Assembly (NCBI GenBank): GCA_013396915.1
Contig: VWZL01005136.1
Coordinates: forward strand, 124,001-188,000
DNA: 64,000 nt
Direction of reading: 5' to 3'
Source of the DNA: Stercorarius parasiticus
Lineage: Eukaryota > Chordata > Aves > Charadriiformes > Stercorariidae
Made by a program: the position numbers and the translations under genes. Positions within the stretch are counted from its first letter, which is position 1. Every line of letters begins with the position of its first letter. The notes below the pieces were generated by a model that saw nothing but the letters and a program-made list of their open reading frames with translations, was not told the DNA's origin and searched no databases. Positions 1 through 12,168 of this stretch are shown piece by piece.

Positions 1-3000
1 TTGCAATTGCTATTTTTCAGATGGGCCAGTCCTTTCTGGAGATTCTGGCCCCAAATACAGCATCCTATTTATACATCTAAACGTTAAAGCAAAAACATGC
101 TGGAGCACCTGGATCCTCATGACACCAGAGTGGTCTGAGAGGACTCTGCTCGGTGCACATCTCTCTGCTTCTGGAAATGGAGGAGCAGGCGGGTCCTCAC
201 TGCATGGCTGAGAGTCGAGTCGAGAAACCTCGGTCACACTGAAGTCAACAGCTATGTCCAAAGCACACAGCACAGTGTCACGTGGAGATGCCAGCCCATG
301 CCAAAACGTACTTTGTCCATATGGAAAGACCTCTACTCTCCACAAGGCTGATTAGCTCAAGCACAGCTCTAGGCTAACACAGGGGCAACCTAAACTACCA
401 GAGCTAGCTCTACTTATGTTAATGTGGGCTAAATCTGTCTGTTATGCTTTATTGAAGCATGTAGACATACCCTCTAATTTTTTTGTGTATGTATCTCTGA
501 TACCATTCATTAAAACCACCCATGCCTGTCTCCTGGTGAATTTTAGCAGTTTCACATTTTAGCTGAAAGTCAGAATTCAGGATAAAAGGAAGCCATAAAT
601 AGGCAGGGTAGTGACTTTCTATTAAGCAGCCCATGCAGTCTTCTTCTATGGACTCTTTGCAGTTTTTCTGTGCTTATCTTTAGGGTGTTGGTTCCTTCCC
701 TCTCAAAATCCCTGCACTAAATTGAACCAGCCCACTGATGTTCCAGCTACTCAATGTGTATCTGTGTTGACCATCTTTGCAGCTAGATCAAATGTTTGAT
801 AAAATCTCCTCACCTGTGTACTGAAAAATATCTCTGCTGACAACTGTTCAAAACAGTTGAATATATAGTCAAAAACATAGTCAGTCCATGGCCCAAGCCT
901 CTTTCTAAATTGGACAGATGAGATAGAGCAAACAATATAATTGTCTTTTTACAAGTCTGTGCAGCCTCTTTACAAACATTGATTCTACATTTCTCTCAAT
1001 GAACAATTAATAGCAGTAGATTTCAGCAGCAGATTCTGTAGTGGCATAAACTAATATTTCGGCAGCAAGCAAACATTTATTTTTCAATGGAGAAATATTG
1101 TAAGAAATAAAGTCCCGTCTCATTATATAAAAAGATTTTCCTTACAAGAAAGACCTATGGCATCTGATCATCGCAAATATTTGTATCAAAAAAACTGTTT
1201 CAAATTTCTACCAGTGCTCCGCCTGAAGTATATTTGGATAACTGGTTAAGTTTGCCTGTTGATGGCTATGCTATGACTGACTGTCATTGATCTGGACAAC
1301 TGAGCAGCCTAATTTTTGGACAGAGGGCCATGTGGAAAACCTGAGTAAGGTAAGGAGAGGACAGTTTGGGTGAGATTCAAGCATTAGATATCTGCAGTTC
1401 AGACAAGTACATCTTATCAAGGCCCTTTTGAAGCAATAGACACTGTGTAATTCACATTACACAGGGAGAAGGAGATTGCGCTCTAGAAGCACCCAGGGCT
1501 GTGCAGATGTAGACATCTGCATTTGATGAGATGAGTACCAACCTTGGCAACCATGGAAACCAAAGTCACAGAAAGACTTTGTTTGGTCCTGTTTTCCCTA
1601 CCGACAGGAAGGGTGAGGAGGGCCTATACAGGAGAAAGTACCTTCTGCTTGTCATAAGTGGTTAGATCTGTGCTTGAAGGGTGTGGGATATTAATTAAGT
1701 ACACAGATTTCAAAAGAAAACAATGAACGATGCTTGATGCTCCCAGGGTCTGAATTTCAACAAAGGCTTGGGATGAGGGCTACAGATGCTATCTGCTCCC
1801 TGCTATGCCCCAGGCTACCGCCACAGTTTAGCAGCTGATAGGATTTGCAGAAGTGGATAAGGACTGGTGTGGTTGATTAGTTTTTGTTTTCTGTTTCCTT
1901 TTTTTTTTTTCTAGGACAGTGAAGTGTCAAATGCCTTTATCAGCCCTCTCACCCTTAGTACTGAGTCCAGTCAAGTATCAGTGTGAGTCTGACCACTTAA
2001 GTCTGAGGGCAGGTTGCCCTGGCAAATACATGACTACAGGCAGGGTGCAGGGGAAGGGTGACACGTGCTGTTGTATGTATCACCTCCCTGTTATAGGTGT
2101 GGAAAGACTGGAGGAGCTGCCTTGGCACTCCAGGTACAATAGTGGTTGCCTGCTTGCCAGTGCATGCCCCTTCTTCTTGCCTCAGAGAGAGATCCAGTGC
2201 CTTTGGCTCATGGGCTGAGAAGATTTGCATTTGAATGAGGAATGCTTCTGTTGCTTACTCAGTCCCAAAACTCCTAGTGGAGTTAAGCTGGAGACCAGTT
2301 ATTCTTTATTTTTTAAAAAAATAAAGCTTTTCCCTGTTTCTCAGAAAAACAGGAGATGATTTCATATCATAATTGCTAAATTTATTTTTAAGATGGGAGA
2401 GTGTCAAAAGCTGTAATCTTGTATGCCTCCTTTAATACATAACATCCTGATTATAGTGGCCGTGAAAAATTAACAAGTATTCAAATAAACCCTAACTGAA
2501 AAGGATGCGAGGCCACCATTATCCAGCCTGCGTGACTCATTAAAGTGAAGAGCGAAGAGCACAGCAGAGTTGCATTAATCACTTGGTTCTGCTTCAGGAA
2601 GAAAAGCATTTGTGTGATACTTTATTTACAACCTTCCACATGCTGAATTAGCTGATAATCTCACAAAGACTCTAGGGATGCTGATGACAAAGGAGCATCT
2701 CACTTCTAAATAATTTTGGGAGGTTCTTCAGTTAAATTTTGTTTTAGACTTTGCATTTTGCTTGATATCACAAAAAGCTTTCAGAGTTTTGCTTTATATG
2801 ATGAAAAACAAAAGCTTTATTTCCTGTTCAACGGTGTCTTCCCTCCTGGATTTTAGAATATGACAAAAACTCACATAAGTTTGAAAAGATAATTTCATGA
2901 CTAGATTTTGTAAGACCAAGAGAGAAAAAAAAAACCACAAAACCCTTATGAAGAGGCTGAAGACACCTTTTTTAGAGCAAGCTTTTGGATGAGTTACCTT

Positions 3001-3136
3001 GAAGATGCTCTTAGAAAAGTCATATGGTGTTTGCTATGGTTCTCATACCACAGGTGGCTGTGCTATTAGAAAAAGAAAAACAAATGTGTGAAGTTAAATT
3101 CTGGCTGCTTAGACTCTCTGAAGAATACTTGGGATC
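1..3136. other. Non-coding unique DNA, no recognised gene
   Basis: This stretch is AT-rich single-copy-looking DNA with no repeat family or protein family that I recognise. It holds a perfect small hairpin at 1443-1464. A long T-rich tract ending in CTAG at 1911-1914 looks like a splice acceptor and is followed by a possible 68-nt exon (see findings). Open frames here are short and give no recognisable domain. Confidence 0.6.
1443..1464. repeat. Perfect 9-bp inverted repeat (hairpin)
   Basis: The arms CTGTGTAAT (1443-1451) and ATTACACAG (1456-1464) are exactly complementary, with a 4-nt spacer TCAC. No surrounding repeat family is recognised, so this may be chance or a dimeric protein-binding site. 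Confidence 0.7.
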
Positions 3137-3295
3137 AGAGGAGAAGAGAAAAGGAAAGAAAAGGAAAGAAAAAAGGAAAGGAAAGGAAGGGAAAGGAAAG
3201 GAAAGGAAAGGAAAGAAAAGAAAAGAAAAGAAAAGAAAAGAAAAGAAAAGAAAAGAAAAGAAAAGAAAAGAAAAGAAAAGAAAAGAAAAGAAAAG
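3137..3295 (+). repeat. Homopurine microsatellite (AAAGG)n then (AAAAG)16
   Basis: From 3137 to 3295 every base on the plus strand is A or G, giving 159 nt of uninterrupted purine. The left part is a mixture of AAAGG, AAGGG-like and AAAAGG units. From 3216 to 3295 there are 16 perfect copies of AAAAG. The tract ends abruptly at the C at 3296. Lys/Glu/Arg-rich and Phe/Leu/Ser-rich open frames across it are by-products of the repeat and are not genes. Such tracts are length-unstable and, by established knowledge, can form triplex (H-DNA) structures. No retroelement tail is recognisable next to it. Confidence 0.97.
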
Positions 3296-4458
3296 CAATC
3301 TGAATGGAGAAACAGACCAGAAGGGGTATCAGAAAATAAAAAAGTAGCATTGTTTCTGGTGATAGGTGGCCCTGGTGCATTTGTTGTTTTTATCGATTCC
3401 AGGTATGACTGATTTGCAGCTGATAAGCCAATCTTGGGGACTCCAAATTGTGTTTACACCAGATCATAAAAAAGGTCTCTAATGGGAAATTTGGTCAGCA
3501 TTGAGAGCAAAAGATATGACAGGAAACTACTGGCAGGTATAAATGTTATAAATTACCTTACTGGTCCAGAGTAAGACTTACCAGTGACAGTCATTGTACA
3601 TTTACAAGGATCTCGAATAAGATGGTTAAAGCCCTGGATTGTGTTGGGCAAAGGCTCATGTCGCACAGCACTGTTCAGAAGTGAGGCAGCAGACGGAGAA
3701 AATCTCAGATGTGGTTGATACTACAAAATCCAAAACACAGAAGAAAAGAGACTTGGTGCAGGAAGAAGTGATGAATTCAAAGTTGACGTTAAAAAAAACA
3801 ACATATGGAGCTGCATATGCTATGGCAAACACCATAAACTGAGGCACGGGCTGGCATTTGGGAAAATTTTAATACAGTTTGATTATTGTTGTTGTTTTTG
3901 GCTGGGGAGCTGTTTGAGGGCCTCTTCCGGGAGACAGCTGGGACTGATTACTGTGCGGAGCAGTATATGTTCAGTAGTGCAGAGCAGCTAGACCCAAAAC
4001 ACTTGTGGAGCAGACCTCTGACAGGCTCCCTGGCTTGGCGTGGCTGCTGGATTTCCTGTGGTAGAAATCACGGGATGACCAATCTGAAACTGCTGTATCT
4101 TGACTGGCGAGTGTTTGGATTTGTCCACACACAACCATCCTCAAAGGACCAAAGGACCCATTTTAAGATCAGACATTGAGTTCTTGTCGATGCGGTCCAT
4201 GGCTTTTCTGCTGGTGTTGTCAACAAGCTTTTCAATTAGTGTCAATTGAGGTAGGGATGGCTGTGGAAACATAATTTTTGATCACAACCATGCAGAAAAT
4301 TGGCCTTTTATCTTCTAATGGGCTTTTATTTAAAATTAACTCTTATACTTTCCCAAGCTTGCTAAAATAAAAAAAAATGCTCTAAATTTGTACAGTCTTC
4401 AAAATTTGCAATATTGTATGCACATGCTAAATGTATCACTCATCCAGTGATATTTGCG
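3296..4458. other. Non-coding unique DNA between microsatellite and CR1
   Basis: No repeat or gene family is recognised. A minus-strand segment at 3582-3670 has acceptor-like and donor-like boundaries and stays open in one frame (see findings). The part from about 3890 to 4180 is slightly richer in G+C and open in one frame, but encodes nothing I recognise. Confidence 0.5.
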
Positions 4459-4568
4459 TAACCTGGTCTAGTGGGAGGTGTCCCTGCCCATGGCAGGGGG
4501 GTTGGAACTAGATGATCTTTAAGGTCCCTTCCAACCCAAACCATTCTAGGATTCTATGATTCTATGAT
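4459..4568 (+). mobile_element. CR1 LINE, 3' tail fragment
   Basis: This 5'-truncated copy holds only the last ~110 bp of the CR1 3' UTR. Diagnostic words in order are AACCTGGTCTAGTGGGAGG, CCATGGCAGGGGGGTTGGAA, GATGATCTTTAAGGTCCCTT and CCAACCCAAACCATTCTA. The end is made of ATTCTATG octamer repeats (about 4550-4568). It agrees closely with the remembered avian consensus, so it looks relatively young. CR1 elements are normally truncated at the 5' end and lack poly(A), as seen here. It has no coding capacity. Confidence 0.93.
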
Positions 4569-7500
4569 CAGTAGGGCTACACTTATGCTTAGAGATATAT
4601 CCATCTGCAAGGTTAAGACCTTATTCTGTAACTACGGAATGTTGTAACTATGGAATAACACAGAAATGGTTCCGTGGAACTGACCACTACTAAGCTGAAA
4701 AACATACTCCTTTGAGGGGTCAAGTTCAAAAAGTAATAAAGAAATTCAGTTTATCATCTTTCCTAGGTTGACCCTAGGCTTTCAGTTCTAGATTGATAGC
4801 ATTTTCTTCTTGCTAATGATGGAAATGTCAGAAAAAAAGCCAATGCCTTCTGTTGTAAAGTAGGAATATACATGATGATTAGGGTTACCTGTTTTAATTT
4901 CTGACCCACAGCAGATAACCACACCTCTCTCCATGATCGTGTCCTGCTATCACTCCTTTGCTGTCTGCAACTTTTTCTCTCAGGTCTCACTGTTTAATAG
5001 TCAAGTTAAACTCAGAGTCTTGTTCTCTATTTGTGTTTAGCTTTGCAAAATGCATCTGCTATTTCAGACCGGAACAAGTATTTGTGTGCCTGAAAGCCTG
5101 TTTTCTTTCTCAATGATGTAAATTGACCTAATAAAGAGATTGCTTGTCTTTGCAAATTGTGTTTTTCCAGCACAACAGCATCTTTAACCAATTCATCTGA
5201 AGTGCTCTGAATTTTATAATGTATCCTAAACTTACACATATGTAACACAAAAAAATGGAGGGTGAATTTTATAAGGTCATTATAGGGTGACTTTTTCCTA
5301 CCATACCGAAGCTCAGAAGTATGTGTGCGCAATACATCTTCTCTGAATTTAAGACTTGTAAACTATTTTGGTCAATTCGAGTTCTGCTTCAGGATGTTAA
5401 GTTCATGCTGGGAAGCAAACTTCTTCGTTAACAGTATCACTGACCCAAACCCAAGACACTAAATGAAGTATGATTCGATAAAACTGTCATCTTGTTAACA
5501 TTTCTCTGTCCCTTAACACAACTTTCAGTAAATCAGAGCTGCAACACTAAAATATTCTGTATACTCTAGTCTCATGCTATCTGTGAAGTAGCCAAACGAG
5601 AAAGCTATGAATATCTTATAAGGGAATATGATTTTCTTTGGTCCCATTTTCCTATAGAAAGTTTCTCTGGCACATTGCATCTACAACTGCGGCATTCTAG
5701 CTCTTTCAAGCTCTGTGAAATAAATTAAATATCAAGAAGTCGAATATCTATTTCTTCTTCACATACACCATCTGTGAGAGCGCTCCTGTTGACTTCCTAC
5801 ATTGTCATGGGTAAGCATTTATATTTTACCTTGTTCGGTTAAGGGACAAACATGTCTTATATAATGAACACAAGTGCAGAGGGAAATAACGTCAACCACA
5901 AGTGCCCAAAAGATTTACATAAACTGTCACTTCAGCTTCTATAACATGCAGATGTAACTGCTACAGATAATAGAAATACCTGTCATTTTAGCTGTCAACA
6001 GATCTGGTCAATTTTACCCAGTTGCCCTTTGGGTGCCCCTTTCGCTTTGGTTCTTTGACTAGTCTTGCCTTACTACCTTTCACAGGCAAAGTTAATGGCC
6101 GTGATCATTCCTTTCTACTCACTTCACACATTCATTCTGACTCAACTTTTTCTCTGACTCACTGTCTGTTTCTATTTCCATAATCATGAGTGCATGTGAA
6201 ACATCCTGGGCTAATGCGAAATGGCACAGACATCAAAATGTGTTATTCATACCTATGTGAGTAATGCCCACTCATTCTTTGGTACATGTGTATTGACTTG
6301 ATAGCACCTTCACGTCCTGCCTCTTTCCATTTACTCAATCACCTGGTGAGCCTTCTTCCACAGTAATGGGGATGATTCCTCTTTTGTTCTTATGTCAGAA
6401 TGAAACCTCCTTAACACACCAGGATTACATCTTCAGCCAATTTTTTAAAAATTAGCTAGAAAAAGAGAAAAAAACCCACAGTTTAGGAGTTCTGATAAAC
6501 AATTAATCATCACAGGGAACCAAATAACTAATTCTTTATATATTCTGATGAAAGCGCAGGAGTGCCTGTTCTTAGTGAACAAAAGCTCATCAAGGAATAC
6601 CAAATAATTTAGGACTCAGAAGTCACATGTGCATTTTTGGCCTTTGCCACCAGAAAATCTTTCTGTAAATCGTGTGTGGAAAACATCAGAGCAAAAAAAG
6701 ACACATATGTCTGGAACTAATTGGTTTGCTTAGGCAGTAGATCTGGTGCATCTTGAGGGACACATTTTAGTGATAATACATGCTACTGTTAAATCGAGTT
6801 CAGCAGCTGACCTGTAGGTGTTGCAACTGCTTGAAATACTGGGGCTTTGTGGCGAAAAGTCTACTGTACATGTGAAATCTACTGGGTAGATTCTGCTCAT
6901 AGACTTACCATAGTCTGTGCTATGTAAAACATAAAATTACAGGGTAAAGTTTGAGTTAACTGTACAAAACTCCTGAGATATCTCCAAAATGCACAAAACA
7001 AACAGTAAGTGTTAAAGGAAGGAGTATCCTTTTCTACATTAACATCTGTGAGCAGAGGGGGCCAGGAAAGAGAAGAGAGACACAAAATAATCGTGACATT
7101 ATATATTACTTTAAGCATGACAACATTAGGGTTTTTAAGCATGACAACAATTTTACTTTTACTGGGACATTATCACTTATAAATATGAAAAACCTGGAGA
7201 TTTCTATATAGGTAGATATTAACTGACAAATGTGATCTTTTAGATACCTTGTAGAGGGTCATGGACTTGGTTATTATTGTGGAACTCCAGAGTTAACTCT
7301 TCCTGGAGCTCTTACTGGGTATCCAGAAATCTGGCAACAACTCCAATTCAATTGCTTGTTGTTTAATGAAAAATATTGGTAAGATATGCTGTGTAATCTA
7401 CAATGTTGATACACACACATTACCTTCAACACGTGCAGTAACTCAGGTTCTTACCACAGATGATATCCAGGTGGGAACAAAGAAATCCTGACATGGAGAA

Positions 7501-8929
7501 ACGATCTGATGTTCAGCCTGTCTTGAAAATGGCACAGTCTGTCTCTCACAAACTTCCGATGGAGAGGGATATAAATCTTAAAATGTAATTTTAAATACCC
7601 AGTTAGTCATAATTAGAGGAAAATCTGGAGTTGGGTAGCGTAATAAGTGCAGAGGTTTTATTATTTCAATCTTCTTGCTCTGCACTGTGTTGCCAGGGAC
7701 AAATACATCATATATTTTGAAGAGGTTTCCCTGTAGTCACTGCAGCATCATACTGAGCACAGACTCCAGAAGCCTTGCTCGTAGGAGGGTTAAGTCCATT
7801 TGGACACGTTGGAGGTGACACATCTGGTAAATGGGTGTGATGCTCTGGCTTTCCAGCTCCAAGTGGGTGGATGATAGGGTGTCACTCTTGGCTACAGTGG
7901 TGGAGGCAGGGGAACAAAGCCCAAAAAAGAACTTGATTGGGCCAGGGTGAAACCTCATTCCTTCACTGTAATGTTGAAAAAGTGACATTGCAATGCAAAT
8001 ATTATAGCAAGATATGATTTTGGCTTGGTTATTTCCATCCTCATTTGTTTTATTGTGAAATATTTATTTTCTGGAAGGTTGGTTTGTGTTTCTTTTTGGG
8101 TAGGTTCAGGGTTTTTTTGTTTGTTTTTGTTTCTTTTTTAAACCACTGTTGTTGTTACTAACCGTAATTACCATCCACTGCAGTAGAGTATTTCGTCTTG
8201 CTCAAAATTAATACTAAGCAAAGCATGAGCAGACGTTTTTCTCTCTCCATTTTTTCCTAGTGGCATGCCCCTTCCAATTTGCCATTTGGCATTTACAACA
8301 GCTGCACAATCTGTACAGACAGAAATTTTTGTTTTAAGACTGCTGCTTTTTAAGCTGGCCATGCACTAATAAATGACAGCAGCTTGCTTTTTCAGAAAAG
8401 GCATCAGTGAAGATAGATGCCGTCCGTACTTCTGTATAGTGGGCACTCTACTGCGCTTCCGAGTAATTTTCAGGATTATTTGAACAACCTGGAGATCAAA
8501 CTTTAAAACTTGCTGGTTTTTTTTTTTAATGCAGGATATTACATTTTCTAGGAGAACAATATGAGATGCAAGATGCTTATGATGGTAACTGAAGATGTAC
8601 TGAGCATTTGAATATTCCAATTATCTTCTGACTCACTGAAACTTGTACACTCTCTGTGGACCTCCTAATCCATTCAGTAAAAAGAGTAGAGGTTATAGAT
8701 ATCTGGGTAATTGAACTGAACTCAAATACTTCATCTGGCTTCAACATTTCTTGCATTTCTCACTCTGGAGTTTCAATTTTCTTGTTGTGAAATAATCTTC
8801 CTGGAAAATAATCCCATACCAACAAAAAATCCCAACTGTGTCAGCTAGGTTAAACAGATTCTCCTAATTGTGTTATTTTGCTACGTATTAAGGTTGATAT
8901 TTGAGTGCACAGAGCAAAAAAAATCGGAG

Positions 8930-9260
8930 GGTGATGCTGTTGATGTCTGTGCATCCCCTCACGCCTTTTCCCTGACAAGCCCCAGGAACCCTGAGCCCAG
9001 GCTTCCCCAGATGTTGGCGTCTGCTCCCCCATGAATGACCACCACAGTGATGGTGGTCCTTGGCTGCCCTCCATGGGGCCAGCCCACGGCCTCTCCCTGC
9101 ACTGCCCAGACCCTCGCGCTCCCTCCCACAGCCCCGAGGCAGCAGCTGGGAGTTGTCGGTGCTCCGCCATCCCATGGGGCACTTACGTCTCTGCTGCCCG
9201 GAGTAAAGCTTTCCATCCCACCAGGGCTCTTTGCTTACTCATCCCTTTCAGAAGGCAGGT
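8930..9260. other. GC-rich patch with hairpin and splice-donor-like site
   Basis: This ~330-bp patch is clearly richer in G+C than its AT-rich flanks, but it has few CpGs and so is not a CpG island. It contains a perfect hairpin at 9037-9058 (GACCACCA, spacer CAGTGA, TGGTGGTC). On the minus strand it contains a donor-like GTAAGT at about 9182-9187. Overlapping open frames on both strands are what GC-rich sequence gives by chance. It might be an unidentified exon or a diverged repeat, and I cannot tell which. Confidence 0.35.
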
Positions 9261-12149
9261 GCAGGGGCCTAACAGCCTTCCTGAGGGGTCTTTTTATAAC
9301 ATTTAGTACAGGGTTTATACCACTGCAATCTTCTTTGAGACTTTGGGGTACAGGGAGCTTCAACTAATTAGTGTAAACTAATGCTCTGTGCTGTGTGTGG
9401 AGTAAAACCTGTCTCCAGGCAGAAGCTCCACTGAAGCGCTGGCGGTGGGAAGTGGGCTGGCTCCGGACATTAAGCAGGGTATCGGTTATTTCTCCCTCTT
9501 TCAATTTTTTCTTTAACGTTTGATAACATTAAGTAGAGTGCGGTAGACACTTAAGTGGTGCCAGTGACTTTGCACAGGAGTCTGGTAGCTGGTTCCCAGA
9601 GGGACTTAATCACTGCTTTTTGCTCAGCGGTGATGACCGAGTTTGAGTGACTGCATGGGCTATAAATTTAAGCCCCAGTGTCCTCTTACTGTAGCTCCAA
9701 TGTCTTTGTTCTTTCCAGCTTGAAGACAAACCTTCATATGGAGAAGGTCACTGACAAACTAACTGCTTTAAAAGGGCAGAAATAATGTTGTTTGTTTGCT
9801 ATAAACATGTTGTTAAATTGTGACATCAGTATTTGGGAGGATAACAATTACAGAAGCACCATGTGAGAAATGATCTCAGTCAGCGGATAACAGCTCTGAA
9901 AATGACCAGAAAACTTTTATCTTAATTTAAGACAAAACTTAACTTACATCTTTGTCAGTTTATAATGATATAAAAAAGCTGACACAGGCAGAAATTGTAT
10001 ATTGGAACAGAAAAAAATATTTCTGTGGAAATACCCATAAAAATACTTGTTGTAAGTAAGCTGGGGATTACTAGGGAAGATTCCTGGACATAGCTCAAGT
10101 CTTTGCAGGTAGACACTATCGATCATTAAAGAAAAACACAGCTGCTCTGAAAGAGCAGAATGACATTTTGATTGAAAATGCCATTATATTAGAAGCTCAC
10201 GTGGTTTCCAGCCCCCTTTGCTCGGTGTTCACTGAGGGCATGCACTTAAATATGCATTGCTTTAGAAACTACGAACATTGCATAAGGCACATTACAGCTT
10301 TCCTGCTTAAATGAACCACTTGAAATGTATATTTCATCTTCTGGAAACAGCCATCTCACACTACCATTGCCTACATTTGGCAACAGGTTTTGAAAGATGC
10401 TCTCTGACTATCCTGTTATGTGGGTTTCTCAAGCTCAGAGCATGTTTGTCACTAGACATCTCTGTCTCAAAGACACAGTGGCTTGCTTCTCATCATTCTA
10501 CTTTTTTTTTGTTCCATTCTTACCACTTCCAACAAAACCATTAATCAAGTGAAGGGAGAGTTCATTAGTCTAGGAATTCATTTATGCATAAGCATGCTCT
10601 TGTAAGCTCTTAAATTGCTCAGTGTAGTAGACTGTCAAGCTAATATACACATGCAAGAAATCAGAGACCTGTCATAGCGCATCTCTGATTACAGTTATAA
10701 TTTCCTCATTCGAGAGAACATGTGAGAGATGTATGTTTTACAAATTGTATGCTTATAAATCTGAACGGTCCTTTGGGTTATGGATTCCTTATTGTACAGC
10801 TCGTATATTCCAGTGAGGCATTTGTATTGCAGGTACGCTGCTTCTGATGCCTTTTCAATTCTTCTTCTTCCTGTATCACTTCACCTTTGCCCATCTCACC
10901 AAAGACAGCAGCCATCACATCGTAAATGCATGTACTGTTTCCTTTACTACACTTTGTCTTTCATGGCAGACATTCAGTCTCAGGAGACTTGCTTTCGTTG
11001 CTTTCATATTTCGAAAGGCTTGAAAGGAGCGATGGCTGAAAGAAGTTGGGTCAACAAGTTAGATTCAAAATGACAAACAGACTGGTTGCTGGCATGCTGG
11101 AGCATTTTTTTGACATACTGTACATTTTCCTTCTTACTGGTGCTTCTTTATTTCAGATAGAAGCTTGCAAGGAGCCTTAGTATTAATAAAGATCGGATAC
11201 TGAATCTATTTGGAAAAAACACAGTGCGATTGTGCTGCATCTGCTATCTGAAGTAAAAACCGAAGTCAGAATTTTAATATTAATATTTTATGTATGAATA
11301 TTTTTGAATCTACAAAATAGCACATCTCACTTTTCAGTGCAACTGAATCAACGTTACTGTTACTACCTACACTGACTCATAAGAATATGGTCTTCTGTCT
11401 CCATTAGACTGTTAAGGTCCATGGAAAGCAACTGTCAGCCAATGACATGAAAACTAATGATTGCTTCCTAATCTTGATCATGATGTAGGTTTGGTACAAA
11501 AATAATTGGCTTTGCGTCTGCTGGAGTAGAAACAAAGAAGAAATCAATACCGAAGAATATTGAATAATTCAGCAGTGGAGTTATATTTGTCAACTAATAT
11601 TCGGTGCCAAAGACAGAACTCTCATGTTAAAATGTGTATTGTCAGTGGAGGAAGAGAAGTATGAACCAGACGGTCATAAGAAGGAAGACTACTGAACTGA
11701 AAAAGAAAACGGGTTGGATTGAATGGATGTGAGTAGAGGCACACGTCTTCCTCAAACTGCAGTCTACAATTTAGGTAGAAAGCACATACTGAGGGAAGAC
11801 CTGCTATCTAATTAAGTGAGCCCATATAAAAGTGAAGCAAAGAACCATCACCCACTCTGGAAATGCTCTTTGTAAGCACTTATTTTCAGGTAAGAACACC
11901 ACTGCCCATACTCAGTTTACTCTCTGGTTTTGGTATTTGAATGTTGGAGAACTAGAGATGGAAAGAAACTATCCCTGGTTCCGAAATCACGTTAGCCTTG
12001 GTAACACATTTGAAAGTTCTAAATGAAAATTTTCCTCCAGCCAATGGAGAAAAGCCATTGATCAAAGTGTCTGACATAATGTATTAATATTTCCAATGAT
12101 CCGGTCTCAGCTCTTGCACATGACTGAATGTAGAATATTGCATAGTTTC

Positions 12150-12168
12150 GCTTCTTTAGTAAAGAAGC
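12150..12168. repeat. 19-bp perfect palindrome
   Basis: The arms GCTTCTTTA (12150-12158) and TAAAGAAGC (12160-12168) are perfectly complementary around a single G. No wider repeat is recognised around it. Confidence 0.75.

Noticed and set aside
3020..3380. Open frames rich in Lys/Glu/Arg (plus) and Phe/Leu/Ser (minus)
   Set aside because: They are translations of the AAAGG/AAAAG microsatellite and have no independent coding signal.
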